Below, piece by piece: positions 35,877-44,841 of a DNA stretch of 64,000 nucleotides (positions are counted from its first letter, which is position 1; each line of letters opens with the position of its first letter). Under the pieces are notes generated by a model. That model was given only the letters and a program-made list of their open reading frames with translations, did no database searches and was not told the DNA's origin. Position numbers and translations under genes: made by a program. Origin of the DNA: Variovorax paradoxus (GTDB taxonomy: Bacteria > Pseudomonadota > Gammaproteobacteria > Burkholderiales > Burkholderiaceae_C); contig NZ_LR743507.1 in NCBI RefSeq assembly GCF_902712855.1, positions 4,264,001 through 4,328,000 of the forward strand, read 5' to 3'.

Positions 35877-37139
35877 ATGAAATCCGGACTGAACTTCCTC
35901 ATCGCCGCCCGCCGCTGCGAAATCGACGAGCTGGACCAGCTCGCGCGCACCAGCGAGCTGGTGGGCCTCATCGGCCGGCTGGTGCATGCGCTGCAGCGCG
36001 AGCGCGGCATGTCGAACATCTTCCTGGCCACGCGCGGCAGCCGTTTCGCCGAACAGCGTGCCCCTCAGATCGCCGAATGCCTGGCGCTCGAGCAGGAGGT
36101 GCGCGCCGGCTTCGACCAGCTCCAGGCCGACACCCACCGCGGCGCCGGCACGGGCAACGGCGCACGCCTGTTCAGCCGCATCGCCTGGGTGTTGCCGGGG
36201 CTGGACGCCCTGCCCGCGCTGCGCAGCCGCATCGACGCGCTCGAGCTGAAGCCGGCACAGGCCGTGGCCGCCTTCGCCAAGCTGGTGGCCGGCCTGCTGT
36301 CCGTGGTGTTCGAGGCGGCCGACGGCGCCTCCGACCCCGAGATCTCGCGGCTGCTGGTGGCCATGTTCAATTTCATGCAGGGCAAGGAATTCGCCGGCCA
36401 GGAGCGGGCCTTCGGTGCCGCGGCACTTGCGCTGGGCCGAAGCGACGAGGCGCAGCGCCTGCAGTGGCTGCATCTCATCGAGTCGCAGGAACGCTGCTTC
36501 CAGGTATTCACCGACTTCTCGGGCGACGCCGTGCTCGCGCTGTGGCGCGACAGCCAGCCCGACGCCACGCTGGCCGAGCTCGAACGCATGCGCCGCCGCG
36601 GCACCACGTCCGCACCGGCGGACCCGGCCCTCAGCCACGCCTGGTTCGACTGCTGCACCCGCCGCATCGACGCCATGAAGACCGTCGAGGACCGCCTGGC
36701 AGCCGACCTGCGCGCGCTGTGCGACCGCAAGACCGCGCAGGCCCGCAGCGAGCTGCAGGAATACCGCCAGCTGCTCGACGTGCTGGCGCCGCAGGCCGGC
36801 GCGCTGTTCTTCGACGACGCCGACGCCCAGGCCACGGCGCCGGCCCATTTCGGCCGGCATCTTGAACGCTCGGTGCTCGACATGGTCCAGGAGCAGTCGC
36901 GCCGCCTGCAGGCCATGAGCGACGAACTCGAGACCGTGCGCGCCTCGCTCAACGAGCGCAAGGTCGTCGAGCGCGCCAAGGGCCTGCTGATGGCGCACCG
37001 CCGCCTGAGCGAGGACGAGGCGCACAAGATGCTGCGGCAGACCGCGATGAACCAGAACCGTCGGCTGGTGGACGTGGCCGAGTCGATGCTCGCCATGGCG
37101 GACTACCTCCCGATGCTCGACCGCGCACCGCCGCGCTGA
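35877..37139 (+). CDS. nasR: Nitrate-responsive antiterminator NasR (NIT + ANTAR)
   Basis: RNA-binding antitermination regulator of nitrate assimilation, 420 aa. The N-terminal two thirds is a helical NIT nitrate/nitrite-sensing domain (typical RERGMSNIFLATRG near residue 40). The C-terminal 65 residues form an ANTAR domain (ERKVVERAKGLLMAHRRLSEDEAHKMLR) preceded by a short coiled coil. Nitrate-bound NasR of Klebsiella binds a two-hairpin leader RNA and prevents termination; here such a leader lies just downstream before nrtA. Start choice follows the sigma-54 promoter candidate; ATG 35841 is the alternative. The gene is divergent from tsaD. Confidence 0.9.
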   Translation: MKSGLNFLIAARRCEIDELDQLARTSELVGLIGRLVHALQRERGMSNIFLATRGSRFAEQRAPQIAECLALEQEVRAGFDQLQADTHRGAGTGNGARLFSRIAWVLPGLDALPALRSRIDALELKPAQAVAAFAKLVAGLLSVVFEAADGASDPEISRLLVAMFNFMQGKEFAGQERAFGAAALALGRSDEAQRLQWLHLIESQERCFQVFTDFSGDAVLALWRDSQPDATLAELERMRRRGTTSAPADPALSHAWFDCCTRRIDAMKTVEDRLAADLRALCDRKTAQARSELQEYRQLLDVLAPQAGALFFDDADAQATAPAHFGRHLERSVLDMVQEQSRRLQAMSDELETVRASLNERKVVERAKGLLMAHRRLSEDEAHKMLRQTAMNQNRRLVDVAESMLAMADYLPMLDRAPPR

Positions 37140-37168
37140 GCCTGGCGACCCGCTCAACTTGGTGCAGC

Positions 37169-37183
37169 GCACAACAAGCGTGC
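37169..37183 (+). promoter_or_regulatory. NtrC-like enhancer site upstream of nrtA
   Basis: GCAC-AACAAGC-GTGC fits the GCAC-N7-GTGC core of NtrC binding sites. It is centred about 129 bp upstream of the predicted sigma-54 transcription start (near 37305), inside the usual range for NtrC enhancers. A weaker half-site copy (GTGC at 37193-37196) follows. Confidence 0.5.
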
Positions 37184-37278
37184 CTGCAAGCGGTGCGGTG
37201 TGGCCTCCCGGCCTTCCGCGCACACCGACATTCCGGCATCGAGCCCCTCGATCAGTGGCGGCGCAACCCGCAGCAAGC

Positions 37279-37294
37279 TGGCACACCGCTTGCA
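37279..37294 (+). promoter_or_regulatory. Sigma-54 (-24/-12) promoter of the nrt-nas operon
   Basis: TGGCACACCGCTTGCA is an exact match to TGGCAC-N5-TTGCA, with GG at 37280-37281 and GC at 37292-37293. The predicted start near 37305 places the hairpin/terminator leader entirely inside the transcript. Together with the upstream NtrC-like site it indicates nitrogen-limitation control. Confidence 0.75.
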
Positions 37295-37300
37295 AGCAAG

Positions 37301-37355
37301 CTGCCTGCAGGCCCCGCAACGGGCCTTCAGGCAGGCGGCACCCAATGGCGGGTGC
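37301..37355 (+). promoter_or_regulatory. Two-hairpin ANTAR (NasR) leader candidate
   Basis: Hairpin 1: AGGCCC (37310-37315) and GGGCCT around the 6-nt loop CGCAAC, extended by CTGCCTG/CAGGCAG. Hairpin 2: GCACCC (37338-37343), loop AATGGC (37344-37349), GGGTGC (37350-37355). ANTAR proteins recognise paired hairpins with hexanucleotide loops having A at position 1 and G at 4. Hairpin 2 fits this exactly, hairpin 1 fits the loop length but not the bases. A terminator follows 20 nt later. Confidence 0.55.
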
Positions 37356-37374
37356 TTCCCACCGACCGGACAAA

Positions 37375-37436
37375 GGCGTCCCCACCCCGCAAGGGCTCGT
37401 TTCGAGCAGCCCCTGCGCGGTGCGGACGCCTTTTTT
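37375..37436 (+). terminator. Leader terminator (attenuator) before nrtA
   Basis: GGCGTCC (37375-37381) pairs with GGACGCC (37424-37430) and is followed by TTTTTT (37431-37436). Within it CCGC/GCGG and GCTCG-TTT-CGAGC extend the structure. It ends 47 bp before the nrtA start codon and lies downstream of the sigma-54 promoter, so it would block the operon unless antitermination occurs. It cannot be the nasR terminator alone, because the nrt promoter lies between it and nasR. Confidence 0.85.
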
Positions 37437-37483
37437 GCTTTTGTCTTTCCTCTTCTGTTCGTTTTCAACCGGAGCCACCGCCC

Positions 37484-38728
37484 ATGACCGATCTGCTCAA
37501 AGCCCGCCTCAGCCGGCGCCGCGTCCTGCAAGCCGCCGCCATCGGCGCCGTGGGCATCGACCCCGCCCTGCGCGCGGCTGTCTGGGCCCAGGGCTCCGAC
37601 AAGCCCGAGAAGGAAGAAGTGAAGATCGGCTTCATTCCGCTGACCGACTGCGCCAGCGTGGTGATGGCCTCGGTGCTGGGCATCGACAAGAAGTACGGCG
37701 TGAAGATCGTGCCCAGCAAGGAAGCCAGTTGGGCCGGCGTGCGCGACAAGCTCGCCAACGGCGAGCTCGATTTCGCCCACGTGCTCTACGGCCTGGTCTA
37801 CGGCATGCACCTCGGCCTGAGCGGCCCGAAGAAGGACATGGCCGTGCTCATGACCCTGAACAACAACGGCCAGGCCATCACGCTGTCGAAGAAGCTCGCC
37901 GACAAGGGCGCCGTCGATGCCGCCTCGCTCGCCAAGCTCATCGCCAGCGAGAAGCGCGAATACACCTTCGCCCAGACTTTCCCCACCGGCACGCACGCCA
38001 TGTGGCTCTACTACTGGCTCGCATCGGCCGGCATCGATCCGTTCAAGGACGTGAAGAACATCACCGTGCCGCCTCCGCAGATGGTGGCCAACATGCGCGT
38101 GGGCAACATGGACGGCTACTGCGTGGGCGAGCCCTGGGGCCAGCGCGCCATCATGGACGGCATCGGCATCACGGCCATCACCACGCAGGACATCTGGAAG
38201 GACCACCCCGAGAAGGTGCTGGGCACCACCGCCGAGTTCGCGAAGAAGTACCCCAACACGGCACGCGCCGTGACCGCCGCGATCCTCGAGGCGAGCAAGT
38301 GGATCGACACCGGCCTGCAGAACAAGAACAAGATGGCCGAGACCATCGCCGACAAGAGCTACGTCAACACCAGCGTGGACGCCATCAACCAGCGCATCCT
38401 CGGCCGCTATACCAACGGCCTGGGCAAGAGCTGGGACGACCCCAACCACATGAAGTTCTACAACGGCGGCGCGGTGAACTTCCCGTACCTGTCGGACGGC
38501 ATGTGGTTCCTCACGCAGCACAAGCGCTGGGGCCTGCTCAAGGAGCACCCCGACTACCTGAAGGTGGCCACCGAGATCAACCGCATCGACATCTACAAGC
38601 AGGCCGCCGCCGCCACGCAGACGCCGGTGCCCAAGGACGCGATGCGCAGCAGCAAGCTCTTCGACGGCTCCGTCTGGGATGGCAAGGACCCGAAGAAATA
38701 CGCCGAATCGTTCAAGTTGCAAGCCTGA
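37484..38728 (+). CDS. nrtA: Nitrate ABC transporter substrate-binding protein
   Basis: Periplasmic nitrate/nitrite-binding protein of the NrtA/NasF family, 414 aa. The N-terminus has a Tat-like SRRRVLQ (10-16), so export may be folded via Tat. The mature part has typical VKIGFIPLTDCASVVMASVLGIDKK and the anion-binding region PTGTHAMWLYYWLASAGIDP. GGAG precedes ATG 37484. It is the first gene of nrtA-nrtB-nrtD-nasC-nasA and stands behind the attenuator. Confidence 0.94.
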   Translation: MTDLLKARLSRRRVLQAAAIGAVGIDPALRAAVWAQGSDKPEKEEVKIGFIPLTDCASVVMASVLGIDKKYGVKIVPSKEASWAGVRDKLANGELDFAHVLYGLVYGMHLGLSGPKKDMAVLMTLNNNGQAITLSKKLADKGAVDAASLAKLIASEKREYTFAQTFPTGTHAMWLYYWLASAGIDPFKDVKNITVPPPQMVANMRVGNMDGYCVGEPWGQRAIMDGIGITAITTQDIWKDHPEKVLGTTAEFAKKYPNTARAVTAAILEASKWIDTGLQNKNKMAETIADKSYVNTSVDAINQRILGRYTNGLGKSWDDPNHMKFYNGGAVNFPYLSDGMWFLTQHKRWGLLKEHPDYLKVATEINRIDIYKQAAAATQTPVPKDAMRSSKLFDGSVWDGKDPKKYAESFKLQA

Positions 38729-38738
38729 GGAGAACACC

Positions 38739-39668
38739 ATGGTCAGCGCTGTTTTTCATTCGCCCCTGGATGCCTCGCTCCCTGTGCCGCATGCGGGAGA
38801 GGGCCGGACTGAAAGTGTGCCCCGTGCGGAGGCCGCCCCTCGGCCCGCCGCGCTTCCCCGAGCGCAGAAGGAACGCAGGCAACTCGACCTGCGTGCATTC
38901 TGGATGCGCGTGCTGCCCCCGTTCGCAGGCTTCGGGCTCCTGCTCATCGTGTGGCAGCTCGTCGCCGCGAGCAGCACCACCGGCTTTCCGACGCCGCTGG
39001 CCACATGGCAGCAGGCGGTGACGGTCTTCAGCGATCCGTTCTACAGCAAGGGCCCGAACGACCAGGGCGTGGGCTGGAACGTGCTCTCGTCGCTGCAGCG
39101 CGTGGCGCTGGGCTTCGGCCTCGCGGCGCTGGTCGGCATCCCGGCGGGCTTCGCGATCGGACGCTTCGAGTTCCTGTCGCGCATGTTCAATCCGCTCATC
39201 AGCCTGCTGCGCCCGGTGTCGCCGCTCGCGTGGCTGCCCATCGGCCTGCTGGTCTTCAAGGGAGCCAACCCGGCGGCCATCTGGACCATCTTCATCTGCT
39301 CGATCTGGCCGATGATCATCAACACCGCCGTGGGCGTTCAGCGCGTGCCCACCGACTACATGAACGTGGCCAAGGTGCTGAACCTGAGCGAATGGAAGAT
39401 CCTCACCAGCATCCTGTTTCCCGCGGTGCTGCCATACATGCTGACCGGCGTGCGGCTGGCCGTGGGCACCGCGTGGCTGGTGATCGTGGCGGCCGAAATG
39501 CTCACCGGTGGCGTCGGCATCGGCTTCTGGGTGTGGGACGAGTGGAACAACCTGAACGTCGCCAACATCATCATCGCGATCTTCGTGATCGGCATCGTCG
39601 GCCTGGTGCTGGAATTCGCGCTCATCAAGCTCGCGACCGCATTCACCTTCGAAGAGGTGAAGTCATGA
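38739..39668 (+). CDS. nrtB: Nitrate ABC transporter permease
   Basis: Inner-membrane permease of the NrtB/TauC type, 309 aa. A 50-residue Ala/Pro-rich cytoplasmic N-terminus precedes about six TMs. The BPD-type EAA loop lies around VQRVPTDYMNVAKVLNLSEW. The end, VLEFALIKLATAFTFEE, is typical of nitrate permeases. Start ATG 38739 has GAGGAG 8 bp upstream. The stop TGA overlaps the ATG of a 20-codon ORF. Confidence 0.93.
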   Translation: MVSAVFHSPLDASLPVPHAGEGRTESVPRAEAAPRPAALPRAQKERRQLDLRAFWMRVLPPFAGFGLLLIVWQLVAASSTTGFPTPLATWQQAVTVFSDPFYSKGPNDQGVGWNVLSSLQRVALGFGLAALVGIPAGFAIGRFEFLSRMFNPLISLLRPVSPLAWLPIGLLVFKGANPAAIWTIFICSIWPMIINTAVGVQRVPTDYMNVAKVLNLSEWKILTSILFPAVLPYMLTGVRLAVGTAWLVIVAAEMLTGGVGIGFWVWDEWNNLNVANIIIAIFVIGIVGLVLEFALIKLATAFTFEEVKS

Positions 39669-39723
39669 GCCGCACAACCACTCGCGAGGCGAACAACGCA
39701 GCGCTGCTGCGCGGAGGTTTCCA

Positions 39724-39727
<4 letters not shown>
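39665..39727 (+). CDS. 20-codon micro-ORF bridging nrtB and nrtD
   Basis: ATG 39665 overlaps the nrtB stop (ATGA) and the ORF's TGA (39725-39727) overlaps the nrtD start (ATGA), so ribosomes could pass from nrtB through it to nrtD. The peptide MSRTTTREANNAALLRGGFQ shows no motif. Its 3' end carries the nrtD ribosome-binding site GGAGG. It may be a coupling device rather than a functional peptide. Confidence 0.35.
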
Positions 39728-40533
<806 letters not shown>

Positions 40534-40560
40534 CGGATCGCCACAGTGCCCAGCGACCCC

Positions 40561-41832
40561 ATGAAGAAGATGAAACTCGTGATGGTCGGCAACGGCATGG
40601 CCGGCGTGCGCACGATCGAGGAGCTGCTGAAGATCGCGCCCGACCTGTACGACATCACCGTGTTCGGCGCCGAGCCGCATCCCAACTACAACCGCATCAT
40701 GCTGTCGCCGGTGCTGGCCGGCGAGCAGACGGTCGACGATATCGTGCTCAACAGCTGGGCCTGGTATGCGGACAACCGCATCGCGCTGCACGCCGGCAAG
40801 AAGGTGGTCGAGGTCGATCGTGTGAAGCGCATCGTGCGTGCGGTGGACGCGCAGGGTGCCGTCACCGAAGCGCCCTACGACCGCCTGCTGGTGTGCACCG
40901 GCTCCAACCCTTTCATGCTGCCGGTGCCGGGCAAGGACCTGCAGGGCGTCATTGCCTACCGCGACATCGCCGACACCGGCTACATGATCGAAACCGCGCG
41001 CACCCACAGGAATGCGGTGGTCATCGGCGGCGGCCTGCTGGGCCTGGAAGCCGCCAACGGACTGATGCTTCGCGGCATGAACGTGACGGTGGTGCACGTG
41101 ATGCCCTGGCTGATGGAGCGCCAGCTCGACGACGTGGCGGGCAAGCTGCTGCAGAAATCGCTGGAGGACCGCGGCCTGAAGTTCCTGATGGGTGCGCAGA
41201 CGCAGGACATGGTCGGCGACAGTGACGACGGCAAGGGTGGCCGCGTAAAGGCCGTCCGCTTCAAGGACGGCACCGAGGTCGCGGCCGACCTGGTGGTGAT
41301 GGCCGTGGGCATCCGCCCCAACGTGGAGCTTGCCGAGAAGATGCGGCTGCACTGCAACCGCGGCATCGTGGTCACCGACACCATGCAGACCGTGACCGAC
41401 GCGCGCATCTACTCGGTGGGCGAATGCGCGGCGCACCGCGGCATCGCCTACGGCCTGGTGGCGCCGCTGTTCGAGCAGGCCAAGGTGGCGGCCAACCACC
41501 TGGCGCAGTTCGGAATCGGCCGCTACCTGGGCTCGCTCACCTCCACCAAGCTCAAGGTGACAGGCATCGACCTGTTCTCGGCCGGCGAGTTCATGGGCGG
41601 GGAAGGCACCGAGGAGATCGTCATGAGCGACCCCTTCGGCGGCGTCTACAAGAAGCTGGTGATCAGGAACGACCGGCTGGTAGGCGCGTGCCTGTACGGC
41701 GACACGGCGGACGGCAGCTGGTACTTCAGGTTGCTGCGCGAAGGACGCGATGTGCACGCCATCCGCGACCGGCTGATGTTCGGCGAACCGGCTGCCGGCA
41801 ATGCCGGCCACGGCAGGGTGGAGGCAGCGTGA
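40561..41832 (+). CDS. nasC: FAD/NAD(P)H oxidoreductase, NasC-like electron donor (NirB N-terminal-like)
   Basis: Pyridine-nucleotide-disulfide-type flavoprotein, 423 aa, resembling the N-terminal reductase half of NirB. The FAD loop GNGMAGVRTIEELLK is at the N-terminus, the NAD loop VVIGGGLLGLEAANGLMLRG near 160-178 and ARIYSVGECAAHRG near 285. No siroheme or iron-sulfur nitrite reductase domain follows. In Klebsiella NasC passes electrons from NADH to NasA, and the position directly upstream of nasA fits that. The start is uncertain: GTG 40546 or ATG 40561; neither has a strong ribosome-binding site. The stop overlaps the nasA GTG. Confidence 0.85.
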   Translation: MKKMKLVMVGNGMAGVRTIEELLKIAPDLYDITVFGAEPHPNYNRIMLSPVLAGEQTVDDIVLNSWAWYADNRIALHAGKKVVEVDRVKRIVRAVDAQGAVTEAPYDRLLVCTGSNPFMLPVPGKDLQGVIAYRDIADTGYMIETARTHRNAVVIGGGLLGLEAANGLMLRGMNVTVVHVMPWLMERQLDDVAGKLLQKSLEDRGLKFLMGAQTQDMVGDSDDGKGGRVKAVRFKDGTEVAADLVVMAVGIRPNVELAEKMRLHCNRGIVVTDTMQTVTDARIYSVGECAAHRGIAYGLVAPLFEQAKVAANHLAQFGIGRYLGSLTSTKLKVTGIDLFSAGEFMGGEGTEEIVMSDPFGGVYKKLVIRNDRLVGACLYGDTADGSWYFRLLREGRDVHAIRDRLMFGEPAAGNAGHGRVEAA

Positions 41833-44654
41833 GTCCCGCGAGCGCCACGATGCGCGAGACGCGCTCCACCTGCCCTTACTGCGGCGTCGGCTGCGGGGTC
41901 ATCATCGAATCGGACGGCACCGAGATCACCGGCGTGCGCGGCGATCCCGACCACCCGGCGAACTTCGGGCGCCTGTGCACCAAGGGCTCGACACTGCACC
42001 TCACGGCCAGCGCCACGGTCACGCGGCAGACGCGTCTGCTGCAGCCGATGCAGCGCCTCTCACGCGGCGAGGCGCCCGTCGCAACCTCGTGGGACAGCGC
42101 ACTCGACCTCGCCGCCGGCAAGTTCGCCCAGGTTGTGCGCGAGCACGGGCCGGACGCGGCAGGCTTCTATGTGTCGGGCCAGCTGCTCACAGAGGACTAC
42201 TATGTCTTCAACAAGCTCGCCAAGGGGCTGGTGGGCACCAACAACATCGACACCAACTCGCGGCTGTGCATGAGCAGCGCGGTGGCCGGCTACAAGCAGG
42301 CACTGGGCGCCGATGCACCGCCGACTTGCTACGACGACCTGAAGCATGCGCAGTGCCTGTTCATCGTCGGCAGCAACACGGCCTGGGCGCACCCCATACT
42401 TTTTCGCCGCATCGAGGACGCGAAAGCCGCGAACCCGGCGCTGAAGATCGTCGTGGCCGATCCGCGCCGCACCGACACGGCCGAGATCGCCGACCTGTTC
42501 CTGCCCATCCAGCCCGGCACCGACGTGATGCTGTTCAACGGCATGCTGCACCTGATGCTGCGCGAAGGCTGGACCGACGCGGCCTACATCGCGGCGCACA
42601 CCAGCGGCTTCGGGGCGCTCGAAGCCACGGTGCGCGAGTGCACACCCGGGAAGGTGGCGCAGGTCTGCGGCATTCCGGTGTACGACCTGCTCGCAGCGGC
42701 GCGGCTCTTCGCCACCTCCGCGGCCACGCTGAGCCTGTATTGCCAGGGCCTGAACCAGTCGTCGAGCGGCACCGCGAAGAACGCGTCGCTCATCAACCTG
42801 CACCTGGCCACCGCGCAGATCGGCCGCCCCGGCGCGGGACCGTTCTCGCTGACCGGCCAGCCCAACGCCATGGGCGGTCGAGAGGTGGGCGGACTGGCCA
42901 ACCTGCTGAGCGCGCACCGCGACATGGCCAACCCCGCGCACCGGGCCGAGGTGGCCGCGCTGTGGGGCGTGCCTTCGGTGCCCGGGAAGCCCGGCAGGAC
43001 GGCCGTGGAGATGTTCCAGGCCGCGGCCGATGGCGAGATCCGCGCCCTCTGGATCGCGTGCACCAATCCTGCGCAGTCGATGCCCGACCAGGCCACAGTG
43101 CGCCGCGCGCTGGAGCGCGCCGAGTTCGTCGTGGTGCAGGAGGCCTTCGCCACCACGGCCACCTGCGCCTTCGCCGACCTGCTCCTGCCTGCCACCACCT
43201 GGGGCGAGAAGGAAGGCACCGTGACCAACAGCGAGCGCCGCATCTCGCGCGTGCGCCCTGCCGTGCCGGCGCCGGGCGAGGCGCGCAACGACTGGTCGAT
43301 CGCGGTGGCCTTCGCCCACCGCCTCGAGCGGCAGCTGGGCCGCGGCTTCACGCTGTTTCCGTACGAGACGCCCGAGCAGGTGTGGAACGAGCACCGCGAG
43401 TCGACGCGCGGGCGCGACCTGGACATCACCGGCATGAGCTACGCGATGCTGGAGACCGCCGGCCCCCAGCAATGGCCGATGAAGGAAGGCGACACCGTCG
43501 GCCGCGTGCGCCTGTACGAAGACGGCGTGTTTCCCACGCCGGACGGTCGCGCGCGCTTCGTCGACACCGTCTACCGGCCGGTGGCCGAGGCCCGCGAGGC
43601 GCGCTACCCGTTCTCGCTCAATACCGGCCGCCTGCGCGACCAGTGGCACGGCATGAGCCGCACCGGTACCGCCGGCCGGCTTTTCGGGCATGTGCCCGAA
43701 CCCGCCGTGCAGTTGCATGCGCAGGACATGGCGCGCCGCCAGATCGGCGAAGGCGACCTGGTGCATGTCACCTCGAAGCGCGGCTCGATCCTGCTGCCGG
43801 CGCGCGCCAGCGCCGAGGTGGGGCTGAACCAGGCCTTCATCGCGATGCACTGGGGCGAGGAATACCTGGGCGGCTGCTCGTCGACCGGCACGCGGCTCGC
43901 GGGCATCAATGCGCTGACGACGCCCGCCTTCTGCCCCAGCTCGAAGCAACCCGAGCTGAAGCACACGGCGGTGAAGATCCTCAAGGCCGAACTGCCCTGG
44001 TCGCTGCTGGGCATGGCGTGGCTGCCGGCGGGCGAGGCGCTTGCCGCGCAGCGCGCGCTGCAGCCGCTGATGGCAATGTTCCCGTTCGCAGTCTGCGTGC
44101 CGTTTGCGGGCAGCACGCAAGGCCAGGCGCGCAGCGGCCTGCTCTTTCGCGCCGCCGCCCACGAGGCGCCCGATGACGCGCTGCTAGAGAAGATCGAAGG
44201 GCTGCTCGGCCTGCAGGCTGCAGACATCCTGCGCTATGCCGACCGCCGCCGCGGCCAGCGCCGCTGCGCGCGGCTGGTGCGCCGCGTCGACGGCAGCGCG
44301 GCGCTGGAGGCCTTCCTGCTGGGCGGCGACACCAGCGCCGAGGCCTGGATCGCAACGCTGCTGCGCGAGGAGCTGCCCGCGCAGACCTACGGACGCATGC
44401 TGCTGTCGCCGGGCGCGCGCGCGCCGGTGGCGGTGCAGTCGCGCGGCAGGACGGTGTGCACCTGCTTCGACGTGGCCGACGCGGCGATCCAGTCCGAACT
44501 GGTGCGCTGCAGCGGCACGCCGGACGAGCGGCTGGCCAGGCTGCAGGGAGCGCTGAAATGCGGCACCAATTGCGGCTCGTGCATTCCGGAACTCAAGCGG
44601 ATGGTGCGGGCGACGCCGGTGGAGGTGGAGGCGGTGGAGACGGCCGCCTCATGA
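41829..44654 (+). CDS. nasA: Assimilatory nitrate reductase catalytic subunit
   Basis: Cytoplasmic molybdoenzyme reducing nitrate to nitrite, 941 aa from the GTG overlapping nasC (GTGA). 4Fe-4S ligands are Cys15, 18, 22 and 50. The molybdopterin-binding body includes NTNNIDTNSRLCMSS with the putative Mo-ligating Cys and SLTGQPNAMGGREVGGL. A C-terminal BFD-like 2Fe-2S domain (CTCF near 874 and CGTNCGSC near 914) is the NasA hallmark and accepts electrons from NasC. There is no Tat signal, consistent with cytosolic assimilation. ATG 41850 is an alternative start. Confidence 0.95.
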   Translation: MSPASATMRETRSTCPYCGVGCGVIIESDGTEITGVRGDPDHPANFGRLCTKGSTLHLTASATVTRQTRLLQPMQRLSRGEAPVATSWDSALDLAAGKFAQVVREHGPDAAGFYVSGQLLTEDYYVFNKLAKGLVGTNNIDTNSRLCMSSAVAGYKQALGADAPPTCYDDLKHAQCLFIVGSNTAWAHPILFRRIEDAKAANPALKIVVADPRRTDTAEIADLFLPIQPGTDVMLFNGMLHLMLREGWTDAAYIAAHTSGFGALEATVRECTPGKVAQVCGIPVYDLLAAARLFATSAATLSLYCQGLNQSSSGTAKNASLINLHLATAQIGRPGAGPFSLTGQPNAMGGREVGGLANLLSAHRDMANPAHRAEVAALWGVPSVPGKPGRTAVEMFQAAADGEIRALWIACTNPAQSMPDQATVRRALERAEFVVVQEAFATTATCAFADLLLPATTWGEKEGTVTNSERRISRVRPAVPAPGEARNDWSIAVAFAHRLERQLGRGFTLFPYETPEQVWNEHRESTRGRDLDITGMSYAMLETAGPQQWPMKEGDTVGRVRLYEDGVFPTPDGRARFVDTVYRPVAEAREARYPFSLNTGRLRDQWHGMSRTGTAGRLFGHVPEPAVQLHAQDMARRQIGEGDLVHVTSKRGSILLPARASAEVGLNQAFIAMHWGEEYLGGCSSTGTRLAGINALTTPAFCPSSKQPELKHTAVKILKAELPWSLLGMAWLPAGEALAAQRALQPLMAMFPFAVCVPFAGSTQGQARSGLLFRAAAHEAPDDALLEKIEGLLGLQAADILRYADRRRGQRRCARLVRRVDGSAALEAFLLGGDTSAEAWIATLLREELPAQTYGRMLLSPGARAPVAVQSRGRTVCTCFDVADAAIQSELVRCSGTPDERLARLQGALKCGTNCGSCIPELKRMVRATPVEVEAVETAAS

Positions 44655-44664
44655 CCCCGGTCTT

Positions 44665-44786
44665 CGCCCCCTCCTCTGGGGGAGGGATGGGGTGGGGCAA
44701 GCGGCCTCCACCGCCGCGCAGCCTTCGAGGCCGCCGAGCCCAGGCCCCATCCCTGCCTTCCCCCAACGGGAGAAGGAGCGAATCCG
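44665..44786. repeat. Large palindromic intergenic element
   Basis: The left arm, starting CTTCGCCCCCTCCTCTGGGG, is an imperfect inverted copy of the right arm ending GGAGAAGGAGCGAA. Both contain GGGATGGGG or its complement, and an inner GGCCTC...GAGGCC lies between. The whole can fold into one long GC-rich hairpin between nasA and ybiB. It may stabilise or terminate the nasA message or be a REP-like repeat. The sequence at 59881-59905 shares the CTCCTTCCCC core. Confidence 0.6.
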
Positions 44787-44788
44787 AT

Positions 44789-44819
44789 GCATAAGCCGAA
44801 TGAAGTTCCGGCATAAGCC
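44789..44819 (+). promoter_or_regulatory. Direct repeat GCATAAGCC with 22-bp period upstream of ybiB
   Basis: GCATAAGCC occurs at 44789-44797 and again at 44811-44819, two helical turns apart, 23 bp before the ybiB start. The spacing suggests two binding sites on one DNA face, as for LysR-type regulators such as CysB. The regulator is unknown. Confidence 0.45.
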
Positions 44820-44841
44820 TTGCAGGACAATCCACCCACCC

